DNA of 46,548 nt from NCBI GenBank assembly GCA_002306375.1, contig DBRU01000049.1:1-46548 (forward strand), written 5' to 3'. The translations under genes were made by a program, and so were the position numbers. The notes beneath the pieces were generated by a model, which saw nothing but the letters and a program-made list of their open reading frames with translations, was not told the DNA's origin and did no database searches. The first letter of the stretch is position 1; each line of letters begins with the position of its first letter. The stretch is from Faecalibacterium sp. UBA1360. GTDB taxonomy: Bacteria > Bacillota > Clostridia > Oscillospirales > Ruminococcaceae. Below, piece after piece: positions 25,444-32,820 of this stretch.

Positions 25444-26991
25444 ATGACGACTGCGCACAACCCGATCCTGAGCGGATTTTACCCCGACCCGTCCATCTGC
25501 GCAGTGGGGCGGGACTTTTACCTGGTCACTTCCACCTTTGCCTACTTCCCCGGGCTGCCTGTGTTCCACAGCACCGACCTGGTCCACTGGGAACAGATCG
25601 GCAACGCCCTGGACCGTCCGGGACAGCTCTGCCTGGACGGGTGCCGCCACTCCCAGGGGATCTTCGCCCCCACCATCCGTTACCATGAAGGCACGTTCTA
25701 CCTGGTGACCACCTATGCTTCCGGCGCGGGCAGCTTTGTCCTCACCGCCAGCGACCCCGCCGGGCCCTGGTCCGACCCCTTCTGGCTGGGGGAGGATGCC
25801 CCCGGCATTGACCCCAGCCTGTTTTTTGACGATGACGGGCGGTGCTACTATGTGGGGACCCGTCCCAATCCCGCCGGGGTCCGCTACAATGGCGACTGGG
25901 AGATCTGGGCCCAGGAACTGGACCTGGCGTCCATGCGCCTGACCGGTGAGAGCCATCGCCTGTGGAAAGGGGCCATGAACGGGGTGATCTGGCCCGAAGG
26001 CCCCCACCTGTATAAACGGGAGGGCCGCTATTACCTGATGAACGCCGAGGGCGGCACCGGCCCCAACCACTGTGTCAGCATCGCCCGGGCCGATGCGGTG
26101 TTCGGGCCCTACACCGGCAACCCGGACAACCCCATCCTGACCCACCGGCACCTGGGGCGGGACTACCCCGTGACCTGCGCCGGCCACGGCGACCTGGTAC
26201 AGGCCGAGGACGGCAGCTGGTACATGGTGCTGCTGGCCTGCCGCCCCTGCCAGGGCCACACCACCCTGGGCCGGGAGACCTTTTTGGCCAAGGTCCGCTG
26301 GGAAAACGGCTGGCCGGTGGTGAACCCGGGTGTGGGCCGCCTGGAAGAAAGCCTGGAACTCCCCTTCCCCGCCGGGGAAGCCCCCCTGGCCCCGCCGGTG
26401 TATACCTTCCCCGGGCCCGGCCTGCCCATGGAGTTCCTGACCTTGCGCGCCCCTGCCGCGGGCACCTTTGTCCCCCACGCCGACACCGGCCGCCTGACCG
26501 TGCGCCTGCTGCCCGCCACCCTCAAGGAGCTGGCCGCCCCCGCCTACCTGGCCCTGCGCCAGCGCCACCATCGATTCCAGGCCGCCCTGTCCCTGGCCTT
26601 TGTGCCCGGCACGGATCACGACTGTGCCGGCCTGGCCCTGGTGCAGGACAACGCAAACCACCTGCGCCTGGAAAAATGCCTTGAAGGCGGCCAGCCCCTG
26701 CTGCGCCTGACCGCCTGCGAACATGGCGTGGACCGTGTCCTGGCCCGTGTGCCCGCCCCCGGGCCCCGCACCGAACTGCGCCTGGTGGTGCGGGACCTGC
26801 GCGCCCGGTTCTGCCACCAGACCCCGGAGGGCTGGCAGCCGGTGGGCGATGATGTGGATGTGGGATTTTTGAGTACCGAGTCCGCCGGCGGGTTTACCGG
26901 CTGCACCGTGGGGCTGTACGCCTCCTCCAACGGCATGCCGTCGGACCAGACGGCCGACTTCGATTGGTTTGCCTACCAGGGCCTGGCCTGA
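25444..26991 (+). CDS. xynB: GH43 beta-xylosidase with C-terminal beta-sandwich
   Basis: The 515-residue product has the five-bladed propeller of GH43 with the three catalytic acids in order: base Asp15 in GFYPDPSIC, pKa-modulating Asp at about 123 in GIDPSLFFDDDG, and acid Glu at about 185 in WPEGPHLY. A C-terminal beta-sandwich (about 320-515, with DHDCAGLALVQDN and VGLYASSNG) closes the active site as in beta-xylosidases of this type. It removes terminal xylose (some also arabinose) from xylo-oligosaccharides. CAGGAGG precedes the ATG. There is no signal peptide. It is the third gene of the plus-strand operon, 38 bases after the unassigned gene. Confidence 0.95.
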   Translation: MTTAHNPILSGFYPDPSICAVGRDFYLVTSTFAYFPGLPVFHSTDLVHWEQIGNALDRPGQLCLDGCRHSQGIFAPTIRYHEGTFYLVTTYASGAGSFVLTASDPAGPWSDPFWLGEDAPGIDPSLFFDDDGRCYYVGTRPNPAGVRYNGDWEIWAQELDLASMRLTGESHRLWKGAMNGVIWPEGPHLYKREGRYYLMNAEGGTGPNHCVSIARADAVFGPYTGNPDNPILTHRHLGRDYPVTCAGHGDLVQAEDGSWYMVLLACRPCQGHTTLGRETFLAKVRWENGWPVVNPGVGRLEESLELPFPAGEAPLAPPVYTFPGPGLPMEFLTLRAPAAGTFVPHADTGRLTVRLLPATLKELAAPAYLALRQRHHRFQAALSLAFVPGTDHDCAGLALVQDNANHLRLEKCLEGGQPLLRLTACEHGVDRVLARVPAPGPRTELRLVVRDLRARFCHQTPEGWQPVGDDVDVGFLSTESAGGFTGCTVGLYASSNGMPSDQTADFDWFAYQGLA

Positions 26992-27014
26992 GCGCCGTAC
27001 TTTCGCGCCGCCCC

Positions 27015-27067
27015 TTGCGCGGCGGCCCGGGCTTCGCTATAATAGTTAAAAAAAGACTTTGCAAAAC
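27015..27067 (+). promoter_or_regulatory. Promoter and operator of ROK gene 2
   Basis: TTGCGC (27015-27020), 17 bases, TATAAT (27038-27043). CTTTGCAAAAC at 27057-27067 matches the operator palindrome seen near xylB; a degenerate copy may lie at 27045. The site follows the -10 box at a distance similar to that in the other promoters. Confidence 0.6.
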
Positions 27068-27090
27068 TTTTTTACGATGAGGGGCCGCCC

Positions 27091-28218
27091 ATGACGACAA
27101 AGAGCAGCAACAACCGGGACGTGAAAAAAAACAACCGCATCGACACATTGCGGGCCATTCTGTCTTGCGGGCGCATCTCCCAGCCATCCCTGGCCGCCCG
27201 GCTGGGGCACAGCGGGCCCACCGTCTTGCAGAACGTGCGGGAACTCATCGCCCTGGGCCTTGTGACCGAGGCCGGTGTGTTCGACTCCACCGGCGGGCGC
27301 AAGGCCAAGGCATTCGCGCCAGTGTATGACGCCCGGCTGGCCGTGGGGGTGGAGATCACCCGCACCCACCTGGGCATCGTCCTTATCGACTTGGCCGGCC
27401 GCCTGGTGCGCCACGAACGCCGCAAGCTGCCCTTTGCCATGACGTCCGACTACCTGCGGGCCCTGGGCGACGAGGTGGACACCCTTTTGCGGCAGGAAGG
27501 CATCCCCCCGCAAAAGATACTGGGGGTAGGCATCTCCCTGCCCGGCATCCTGGACAGTGAAGGCGCCGTGCTGACTTCCTCCCACGTGCTGCGGATCTAT
27601 AACGTGGCCACCGAAAATTTCAGCCGCCATATCCCCTACCCCTGCTATTTCATCAACGACGCCAACGCGGCCGGGCTGGCCGAGGTGTACGACCACAACA
27701 GCCGGGAAAGCCTTGTCTACCTTTCGCTGAGCAACAGCGTGGGCGGGGCGATCCTCATTGACGGGCAGTTGTATACCGGCAACCACCAACGGGCGGGGGA
27801 ATTCGGCCACCACACCCTGTTCCCTGACGGCCGGCGCTGTTACTGCGGCAAGCAGGGCTGCCTGGACGCCTACTGCAACGCCGGTGTGCTGTCCGACCTG
27901 ACCGGGGGCAGCCTGGCGCAGTTCTTTGACGGGGTACGATCCGGCCAGCCCCAGTGCGTCAATGCCTGGGGCGAATACCTGGGCTACCTGGCCGTGGCGG
28001 TAAACAACCTGCACATGTCCTTTGACTGCACCGTGGTGGCCGGCGGTTATGTGGGCAGTTACCTGGAAGAATTCGGCGGCCATTTCCGCGAAATGCTGGC
28101 CGCCCGCAACCCCTTTGAGCCGGACGCATCCTATTTCAAGTTCTGCCGCCACAAGGTGGGCGCTTCGGCCATCGGCGCCGCCCTGTTGCCGGTGGAGGAT
28201 TTCCTGGCCCGGTTCTGA
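27091..28218 (+). CDS. ROK-family transcriptional repressor, second XylR-like copy
   Basis: The 375-residue protein has an N-terminal winged helix (SQPSLAARLGHSGPTVLQNV, about residues 30-49) and a ROK domain with the zinc motif GHHTLFP then CYCGKQGCLDAYC. It parallels the protein at 5084-6217 along its whole length, including the shared PTVxQN in the recognition helix and the C-terminal FDGVRSGQ-type region, so the two are paralogues. A ribosome site (GAGGGG) precedes the ATG. It lies between the GH43 gene and the dehydrogenase gene, and operator-like palindromes lie before both it and the dehydrogenase. It probably regulates itself and the dehydrogenase, perhaps also the xylan operons. Confidence 0.92.
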   Translation: MTTKSSNNRDVKKNNRIDTLRAILSCGRISQPSLAARLGHSGPTVLQNVRELIALGLVTEAGVFDSTGGRKAKAFAPVYDARLAVGVEITRTHLGIVLIDLAGRLVRHERRKLPFAMTSDYLRALGDEVDTLLRQEGIPPQKILGVGISLPGILDSEGAVLTSSHVLRIYNVATENFSRHIPYPCYFINDANAAGLAEVYDHNSRESLVYLSLSNSVGGAILIDGQLYTGNHQRAGEFGHHTLFPDGRRCYCGKQGCLDAYCNAGVLSDLTGGSLAQFFDGVRSGQPQCVNAWGEYLGYLAVAVNNLHMSFDCTVVAGGYVGSYLEEFGGHFREMLAARNPFEPDASYFKFCRHKVGASAIGAALLPVEDFLARF

Positions 28219-28343
28219 CCCCCATGGCCCCCTGGCACAAGGGCGCTCCCGGCCTCTTTTTTTGCATTTGCACAAAAGCCGGCCCCTGGTTTTATGCGTT
28301 CATCCAAAGTTCCGGGCAAACCGGACAATTTTCGTTTTCCCCA

Positions 28344-28402
28344 TTGACTTTTGCGCCCCGCGGTGGTTTAATACAGACACATTATTAAACACTTTAATAA
28401 AC
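28344..28402 (+). promoter_or_regulatory. Promoter and tandem operator of the dehydrogenase gene
   Basis: TTGACT (28344-28349), 17 bases, TTTAAT (28367-28372). CATTATTAAAC (28380-28390) and CTTTAATAAAC (28392-28402) follow, 12 bases apart, agreeing at nine of eleven positions. They lie downstream of the -10 box like the copies near xylB. Confidence 0.65.
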
Positions 28403-28424
28403 AACAAAACCGGAGGTAACACAA

Positions 28425-29477
28425 ATGGATGGTATGATGAAAGTTGCGATCATGACCGACATCGGCAAGATGGATTATGTGGAACGCCCCATCCCCACCC
28501 CGAAGGATGACGAAGTCCTGGTCAAGCTGGAATACGTGGGCATTTGCGGCAGCGATATGCACTACTACGAGACCGGCGCCATCGGCGACTTTATCGTCAA
28601 GCCCCCGTTTGTTCTGGGCCACGAGCCCGGCGGCGTGGTCGTGGAAGTGGGCAAGAACGTCAAGCACCTGGCTGTGGGCGACCGTGTGGCGCTGGAGCCT
28701 GGCAAAACCTGCGGCCACTGCGAATTCTGCCGCAAGGGCCAGTACAACCTGTGCCCCGACGTGGTGTTCTTCGCCACCCCGCCGGTGGACGGTGTGTTCC
28801 AGGAATATGTGGCCCATGAAGCCGGCCTGTGCTTCAAGCTGCCGGACAACGTCTCCACCCTGGAAGGCGCCCTGATTGAGCCTTTGGCCGTTGGTTTCCA
28901 CGCGGCCAACCAGGGCGGCGCTCACATCGGCCAGACCGCCGTGGTCATGGGCGCCGGCTGCATCGGCCTGGTGTCCATGATGGCCCTGAAGGCCGAGGGC
29001 GTGTCCCGCGTGTTCGTGGTGGACATCATGCAAAAGCGCCTGGACAAGGCTATGGAACTGGGCGCCGACGGCGTCATCAACAGCAAGGACGAGGACGCCG
29101 TGCAGAAGATCATGGCCCTGACCGAGGGCGCCGGCTGCGACCTGGTCATTGAGACCGCCGGCACCGAGATCACCACCCGCCAGGCCATCGCCATGGCCAA
29201 GAAGGGCGCCACCATCGTGCTGGTGGGCTACTCCAAGACCGGCGAGATGACCCTGCCTGTCAGCGCCGCCCTGGACAAGGAACTGACCTTCAAGACCATT
29301 TTCCGGTATCGCCACATTTACCCCATGGCCATCGACGCCGTGGCTTCCGGCAAGGTCAACCTCAAGGGCATCGTGACCAACATCTTCCCCTTCAGCGACA
29401 TGCAGACCGCCATGGACCGCTCCATCGCGGACAAGAGCAACATCGTCAAGGCTGTGGTCAAGATCACCGAGGACTGA
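28425..29477 (+). CDS. Zinc-dependent polyol dehydrogenase (xylitol/sorbitol type)
   Basis: The 350-residue medium-chain dehydrogenase has catalytic-zinc residues in GICGSDMHYY and GHEPGGVV, four structural-zinc cysteines in CGHCEFCRKGQYNLC, and the NAD-binding VMGAGCIGL followed by VVDIMQKRL with an acidic residue that favours NAD(H). The family oxidises xylitol, sorbitol or L-iditol to the matching ketose. GGAGG eight bases before the ATG fixes the start. With a XylR-like operator in its promoter and a ROK gene upstream, conversion of xylitol to xylulose, feeding xylulokinase, is the likely job; sorbitol or threonine-type substrates cannot be excluded. It is followed by a strong terminator. 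Confidence 0.9.
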   Translation: MDGMMKVAIMTDIGKMDYVERPIPTPKDDEVLVKLEYVGICGSDMHYYETGAIGDFIVKPPFVLGHEPGGVVVEVGKNVKHLAVGDRVALEPGKTCGHCEFCRKGQYNLCPDVVFFATPPVDGVFQEYVAHEAGLCFKLPDNVSTLEGALIEPLAVGFHAANQGGAHIGQTAVVMGAGCIGLVSMMALKAEGVSRVFVVDIMQKRLDKAMELGADGVINSKDEDAVQKIMALTEGAGCDLVIETAGTEITTRQAIAMAKKGATIVLVGYSKTGEMTLPVSAALDKELTFKTIFRYRHIYPMAIDAVASGKVNLKGIVTNIFPFSDMQTAMDRSIADKSNIVKAVVKITED

Positions 29478-29520
29478 GCCTGCCCCCACACGTCTTTCGT
29501 GTTTCCCTCCTAGTTAGTGC

Positions 29521-29560
29521 AAGAAAGCCGCGCGCCAAAAAGGCGCGCGGCTTTCTTTTT
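29521..29560. terminator. Strong bidirectional rho-independent terminator
   Basis: A perfect 16-bp stem (29521-29536 with 29542-29557), AAAAA loop and a T-run on the plus strand. It ends the dehydrogenase transcript and, read on the other strand, lies just beyond the stop of the convergent EamA gene. Confidence 0.92.
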
Positions 29561-29569
29561 GGGCCCGGC

Positions 29570-30469
29570 TCAGCCGGAGGATGTGGTCCCAACGCTTTTT
29601 TCCGTGTCCAGCACCGCCAGGGATGTCCCCGCCCCCATGATCAGCAGCGCCCCCAGGAACAGCGGGCCGGGGGCCTGGCGGAAGATCAGCAACGACAGCC
29701 CCGCCCCGATGAACGGCGACAGGGCGTAATAGGTACTGGTCCGGGCCGCGCCCAGGTAACGCTGGGCGTAGATGTAAAAGAAGATGCTCAACCCATAGGC
29801 CACAAACCCCAGCAACAGGGCGCACACCGTGTACCATGCCCCGGCGGGGCGTTCCCCCCGCGCCAGGGCGATGGCCAGGGACCCGGCCCCGGAACCGAAC
29901 CCCTTGATGACCACGATCTCCAGCGGGTCTTTGGCGGAGAGCATACGGGTACAGTTGTTTTCCAGCCCCCAGCACACACAGGCCAACAGTACGAACAGGG
30001 ACCCGGCCGAAAAGGAAAAACTTGTCTCATCCTCAATGGAAAGCACCGCGCTGGCAAGGGTCACCAGGGCGATGGCCCCCCAAAGCCGGGGTGAAATGCG
30101 TTCTTTGAACACCAGCAGCGCGATGAGGGAAGTGGCCACGATCTCAAAGTTATTGAGCAGGGATGCGTTGGCCGCCGTGGTCATGGTCAGCCCCACCATC
30201 AGAAAGATCGGGGCCGCGATGTCCAGCACCACCATACCCAGGGTGTAGGGCAGGTCCCGGCGGGTCAGGGGCTGTTCCGACGCCCCGGTATGAAGCCCCC
30301 GCTGGACCAGGCGCACCAGGGCCAGGCCCGCGCCCGCCCCCAGGTAGAGCAGCGCCGCCATCATGGTGGGCGGCACGTCCTCCAACAGCAGCTTGGACAG
30401 CGGAGAATTCAGCGCGTACAGGCCCGCGGCCAGGACGGCCCAAAACACGGCAGCCTTGTTTGTGGTCAT
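29570..30469 (-). CDS. EamA/DMT-family permease
   Basis: The roughly 299-residue protein has about ten hydrophobic segments arranged as two EamA repeats, starting MTTNKAAVFWAVLAAGLYALNS and with the paired YALSPFIGAGLSLLIF region in the second repeat. Members export metabolites or carry small molecules across the cytoplasmic membrane; the substrate is unknown. The ATG at 30469 is preferred to one two codons upstream because the GGGGGG ribosome site abuts the latter. It has its own promoter (30513-30541) and converges on the dehydrogenase gene, so it does not seem to belong to the xylan operons. Confidence 0.88.
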   Translation of the reverse strand: MTTNKAAVFWAVLAAGLYALNSPLSKLLLEDVPPTMMAALLYLGAGAGLALVRLVQRGLHTGASEQPLTRRDLPYTLGMVVLDIAAPIFLMVGLTMTTAANASLLNNFEIVATSLIALLVFKERISPRLWGAIALVTLASAVLSIEDETSFSFSAGSLFVLLACVCWGLENNCTRMLSAKDPLEIVVIKGFGSGAGSLAIALARGERPAGAWYTVCALLLGFVAYGLSIFFYIYAQRYLGAARTSTYYALSPFIGAGLSLLIFRQAPGPLFLGALLIMGAGTSLAVLDTEKSVGTTSSG

Positions 30470-30512
30470 ATCCATCCCCCCTGTATGGCGGCCCGCACCC
30501 CGGGCCACCCTT

Positions 30513-30541
30513 ACTATATCCCTTCCCGCCGGAAAAAGCAA
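30513..30541 (-). promoter_or_regulatory. Promoter of the EamA gene
   Basis: On the minus strand TTGCTT (30541-30536), 17 bases, TATAGT (30518-30513), about 45 bases before the start codon. Confidence 0.6.
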
Positions 30542-30584
30542 CCAGACCTGTTTTGTCCCGTCCGGCCGGCCCCGCCGTGCGTTT

Positions 30585-30600
30585 CCTTTATATATAAAGG
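30585..30600. repeat. Perfect 16-base palindrome
   Basis: CCTTTATATATAAAGG, in the 313-base gap between the EamA gene and the second importer operon. It contains CTTT and AAAG arms but with a wider gap than the ROK-type operators. It could be an operator; no gene starts nearby on the plus strand. Confidence 0.4.
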
Positions 30601-30636
30601 AGGCAAAGCCCGGGACCCGGCCCTTGGGCGGACATG

Positions 30637-30674
30637 GGAAACGCGCCCCGCCTTTTCAGGCGGGGCGCGTTTCC
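30637..30674 (-). terminator. Long GC hairpin at the 3' end of importer operon 2
   Basis: Perfect 17-bp stem (30637-30653 with 30658-30674), 4-base loop, no T-run. Together with the hairpin at 30717-30739 it probably ends or protects the message of the minus-strand operon. Confidence 0.55.
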
Positions 30675-30716
30675 GGTATACCGTCAGAGGTTCCCCTGGG
30701 GCGCCGGGGATCGGAC

Positions 30717-30739
30717 GTCCCCCGTTTCACACGGGGGAC
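30717..30739 (-). terminator. Second hairpin at the 3' end of importer operon 2
   Basis: GTCCCCCGT and ACGGGGGAC pair perfectly over nine bases with a 5-base loop, 44 bases beyond the permease stop. Confidence 0.5.
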
Positions 30740-30782
30740 GGGGCGAAACCCTTTCCCTGGCGCAGGAAGAAGAGCAGGAAGG

Positions 30783-31709
30783 TTACTCCTTCACGCCGCC
30801 GATGGTCAGGCCTGTCACGAAGTACCGTTGCAGGAACGGGTACAGGCAGATGATCGGCAGGATGGTCACGATGGTGGCCGCCGCCCGGACCGTTTCGGGG
30901 GTGACGGCGCCCGCGGCCGAAGCCGCGTTCTTCATCGCGTCGGCGCTGGCGCCCTGGGAAGTGACCGAGGACAGCAGCTTCATCAACTCGTATTGCAGCG
31001 TGGTGTATTCGTCGCTCATGCGGTTGTAGAGCATGGCGTCAAACCAGGAGTTCCACTGCCCCACCGCCGAGAACAACGCCACCGTGGCGTACACCGGCAG
31101 GCACAGCGGGGAAATGATCTTGACAAAGACGGTCATATATCCCGCGCCATCCAGCTGGGCAGATTCTTCCAAGCTGTCGGGGATGCCTTCCATGTAGGTA
31201 CGCATCACCAGCATGTTGAAAGCGCTGACCATACCGGGGATGATGTAGACCCAGAAGCTGTTGGTCAGCCCGAGGTTTTTGTAGAGCAGGAAAACAGGGA
31301 TCATACCGCCGTTGACGTACATGGTGATGACCCAGAACAGCGAGAGCTGGCGGCGGAACAAAAAGCGCTTGCGGCTGACGATGAAGGCCAGCAGGGCGTT
31401 GGCCGCCAGAGAGGTCAGGGTACCCAGCACGGTACGGGCCACCGAGATGTAGGCGCCGGTGATCAGGTTGTCCTTCTGGAGAACGGTGATGTAGTTTTTC
31501 AGCGTCCATTTGCGGGGGATCAGGTAAATGCCGCCGCGCAAAGCGTCGGTACCGTCGTTGAAGGAGATCGCCAGGGTGTTGAGTACCGGGTAAAGGGTCA
31601 GCACCACAAAAAGGACCATGAACAGGGTGTTGAACACGATAAACAGGGTGTTGGGCAGCGATGCCCGGTAATGCATGGGTTTTACCTTGGGTTCCTTGGT
31701 TTTGGTCAT
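30783..31709 (-). CDS. ABC sugar permease, LplC/YtcP type, system 2
   Basis: This 308-residue membrane protein has about six hydrophobic segments (first at residues 22-45) and the EAA loop EESAQLDGAGYMTVFVKIISP. The C-terminal end FVTGLTIGGVKE parallels that of the system 1 permease (15780-16676). It is the last gene of the three-gene importer operon, 16 bases after its partner. The import role is for complex or decorated oligosaccharides by family analogy. Confidence 0.93.
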   Translation of the reverse strand: MTKTKEPKVKPMHYRASLPNTLFIVFNTLFMVLFVVLTLYPVLNTLAISFNDGTDALRGGIYLIPRKWTLKNYITVLQKDNLITGAYISVARTVLGTLTSLAANALLAFIVSRKRFLFRRQLSLFWVITMYVNGGMIPVFLLYKNLGLTNSFWVYIIPGMVSAFNMLVMRTYMEGIPDSLEESAQLDGAGYMTVFVKIISPLCLPVYATVALFSAVGQWNSWFDAMLYNRMSDEYTTLQYELMKLLSSVTSQGASADAMKNAASAAGAVTPETVRAAATIVTILPIICLYPFLQRYFVTGLTIGGVKE

Positions 31710-31725
31710 TTTTCCCGGCCTCCTT

Positions 31726-32673
31726 TCAGAACAGACTTTCTTCGCCGGTACGTTTGGCGAATTGGTTGGCCAGCAGGATCAGTACGATACTGACAACGCT
31801 CTTGAAGATACCGGCCGCGGTACCCATGGCGTAGTCGCCCTGGCTGATGCCCCATTTCAACACATAGATGTCAATGGTCTGGGACACGCTTTGGACAAGG
31901 CCGTTGCCCAACAAGTACTGGACTTCGAAGCCGGCGTTGAGGACGTTGCCCACGTTCATCAGAAGCAGGATCATGATGGTGGGGCGGATACCGGGCAGGG
32001 TGATGTGCCAGATCTTGTCCCAGCGCCCGGCGCCGTCGATGGCGGCCGCCTCATACAGCGAGGGATCGATGGAGGTGATCGCCGCCATATAGATGATGGC
32101 GTTCCAGCCGGTTTCCTTCCAGACATTGGCAAACGCCACGATGCCCCAGAAGTACTCGGGGTAGGCGAAGAAGTTGAGTTCGGTTTCCAGGATCCCGGTC
32201 TTGACCAGCAGTTCGTTGACGATGCCGGTGGTGGACAGGGCGTCGTGCAGGATACCGGTAACGATGATCCAGGACAGGAAGTGCGGCAGGTAAGAGATGG
32301 TCTGGATGGACTTTTTCCACCAGATCGTGCGCACTTCGTTGAGCAGGATGGCGAACACGATGGCCATGATAAAGGTGGTCACCAGATTCAGGACACCCAT
32401 GGCCAGGGTGTTGCGCAGGACCTTGATAAATGTATCGTCCGAGAAGAGCTGCTGGAATTTCTGAAGGCCCACGAATTCAGAACCGAACAAGCCCAGCACG
32501 GGTTTGTAGTTCTGGAACGCCATCACCCAGCCGCCCAGGGGCAGGTAGCAAAACACAAAGCCGTAGATAACAAAGACAGCGGCCCAGAACAGCAGGACCT
32601 TCTGCCGCCCGGCTTCCTTCCAGAAATTCCGCCGGATGACCGTCTTATCGGCTTTTTTGACGTTTGCAGCCAT
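31726..32673 (-). CDS. ABC sugar permease, LplB type, system 2
   Basis: The 315-residue permease starts MAANVKKADKTVIRR, has about six membrane segments from residue 28 on, TISYLPHFLSWIIVTGIL in the middle, and the EAA motif YEAAAIDGAGRWDKIWHITLP. A strong ribosome site (AAGGGAGGT) precedes the ATG. It follows the binding-protein gene after 147 bases holding two hairpins. It pairs with the permease downstream; the ATPase is not encoded nearby. Confidence 0.93.
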   Translation of the reverse strand: MAANVKKADKTVIRRNFWKEAGRQKVLLFWAAVFVIYGFVFCYLPLGGWVMAFQNYKPVLGLFGSEFVGLQKFQQLFSDDTFIKVLRNTLAMGVLNLVTTFIMAIVFAILLNEVRTIWWKKSIQTISYLPHFLSWIIVTGILHDALSTTGIVNELLVKTGILETELNFFAYPEYFWGIVAFANVWKETGWNAIIYMAAITSIDPSLYEAAAIDGAGRWDKIWHITLPGIRPTIMILLLMNVGNVLNAGFEVQYLLGNGLVQSVSQTIDIYVLKWGISQGDYAMGTAAGIFKSVVSIVLILLANQFAKRTGEESLF

Positions 32674-32704
32674 ACGTACCTCCCTTTCTTAAAATTTCCT
32701 GAGA

Positions 32705-32774
32705 AGCGGGCAGTCGCATCCATCATCCGACTGCCCGCTCTTTGTCCGCAGCCGGGATCGGGACGTATCCCGGC
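32705..32774 (-). other. Two intergenic RNA hairpins after binding-protein gene 2
   Basis: A perfect 12-bp stem (32705-32716 with 32728-32739, 11-base loop) and an 8-bp stem (32751-32758 with 32767-32774) lie between the binding-protein stop and the permease start. There is no T-run. The arrangement suits 3' protection of the binding-protein message and lower permease expression. Confidence 0.65.
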
Positions 32775-32820
32775 ACTCTATGTTTCTATCGGCCGTCCCT
32801 GCCGAAAAATGGAGGTTGTC

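Noticed and set aside
28219..28343. Terminator after ROK gene 2
   Set aside because: A T-run follows GGCCTC at about 28251-28263 but no good stem precedes it.
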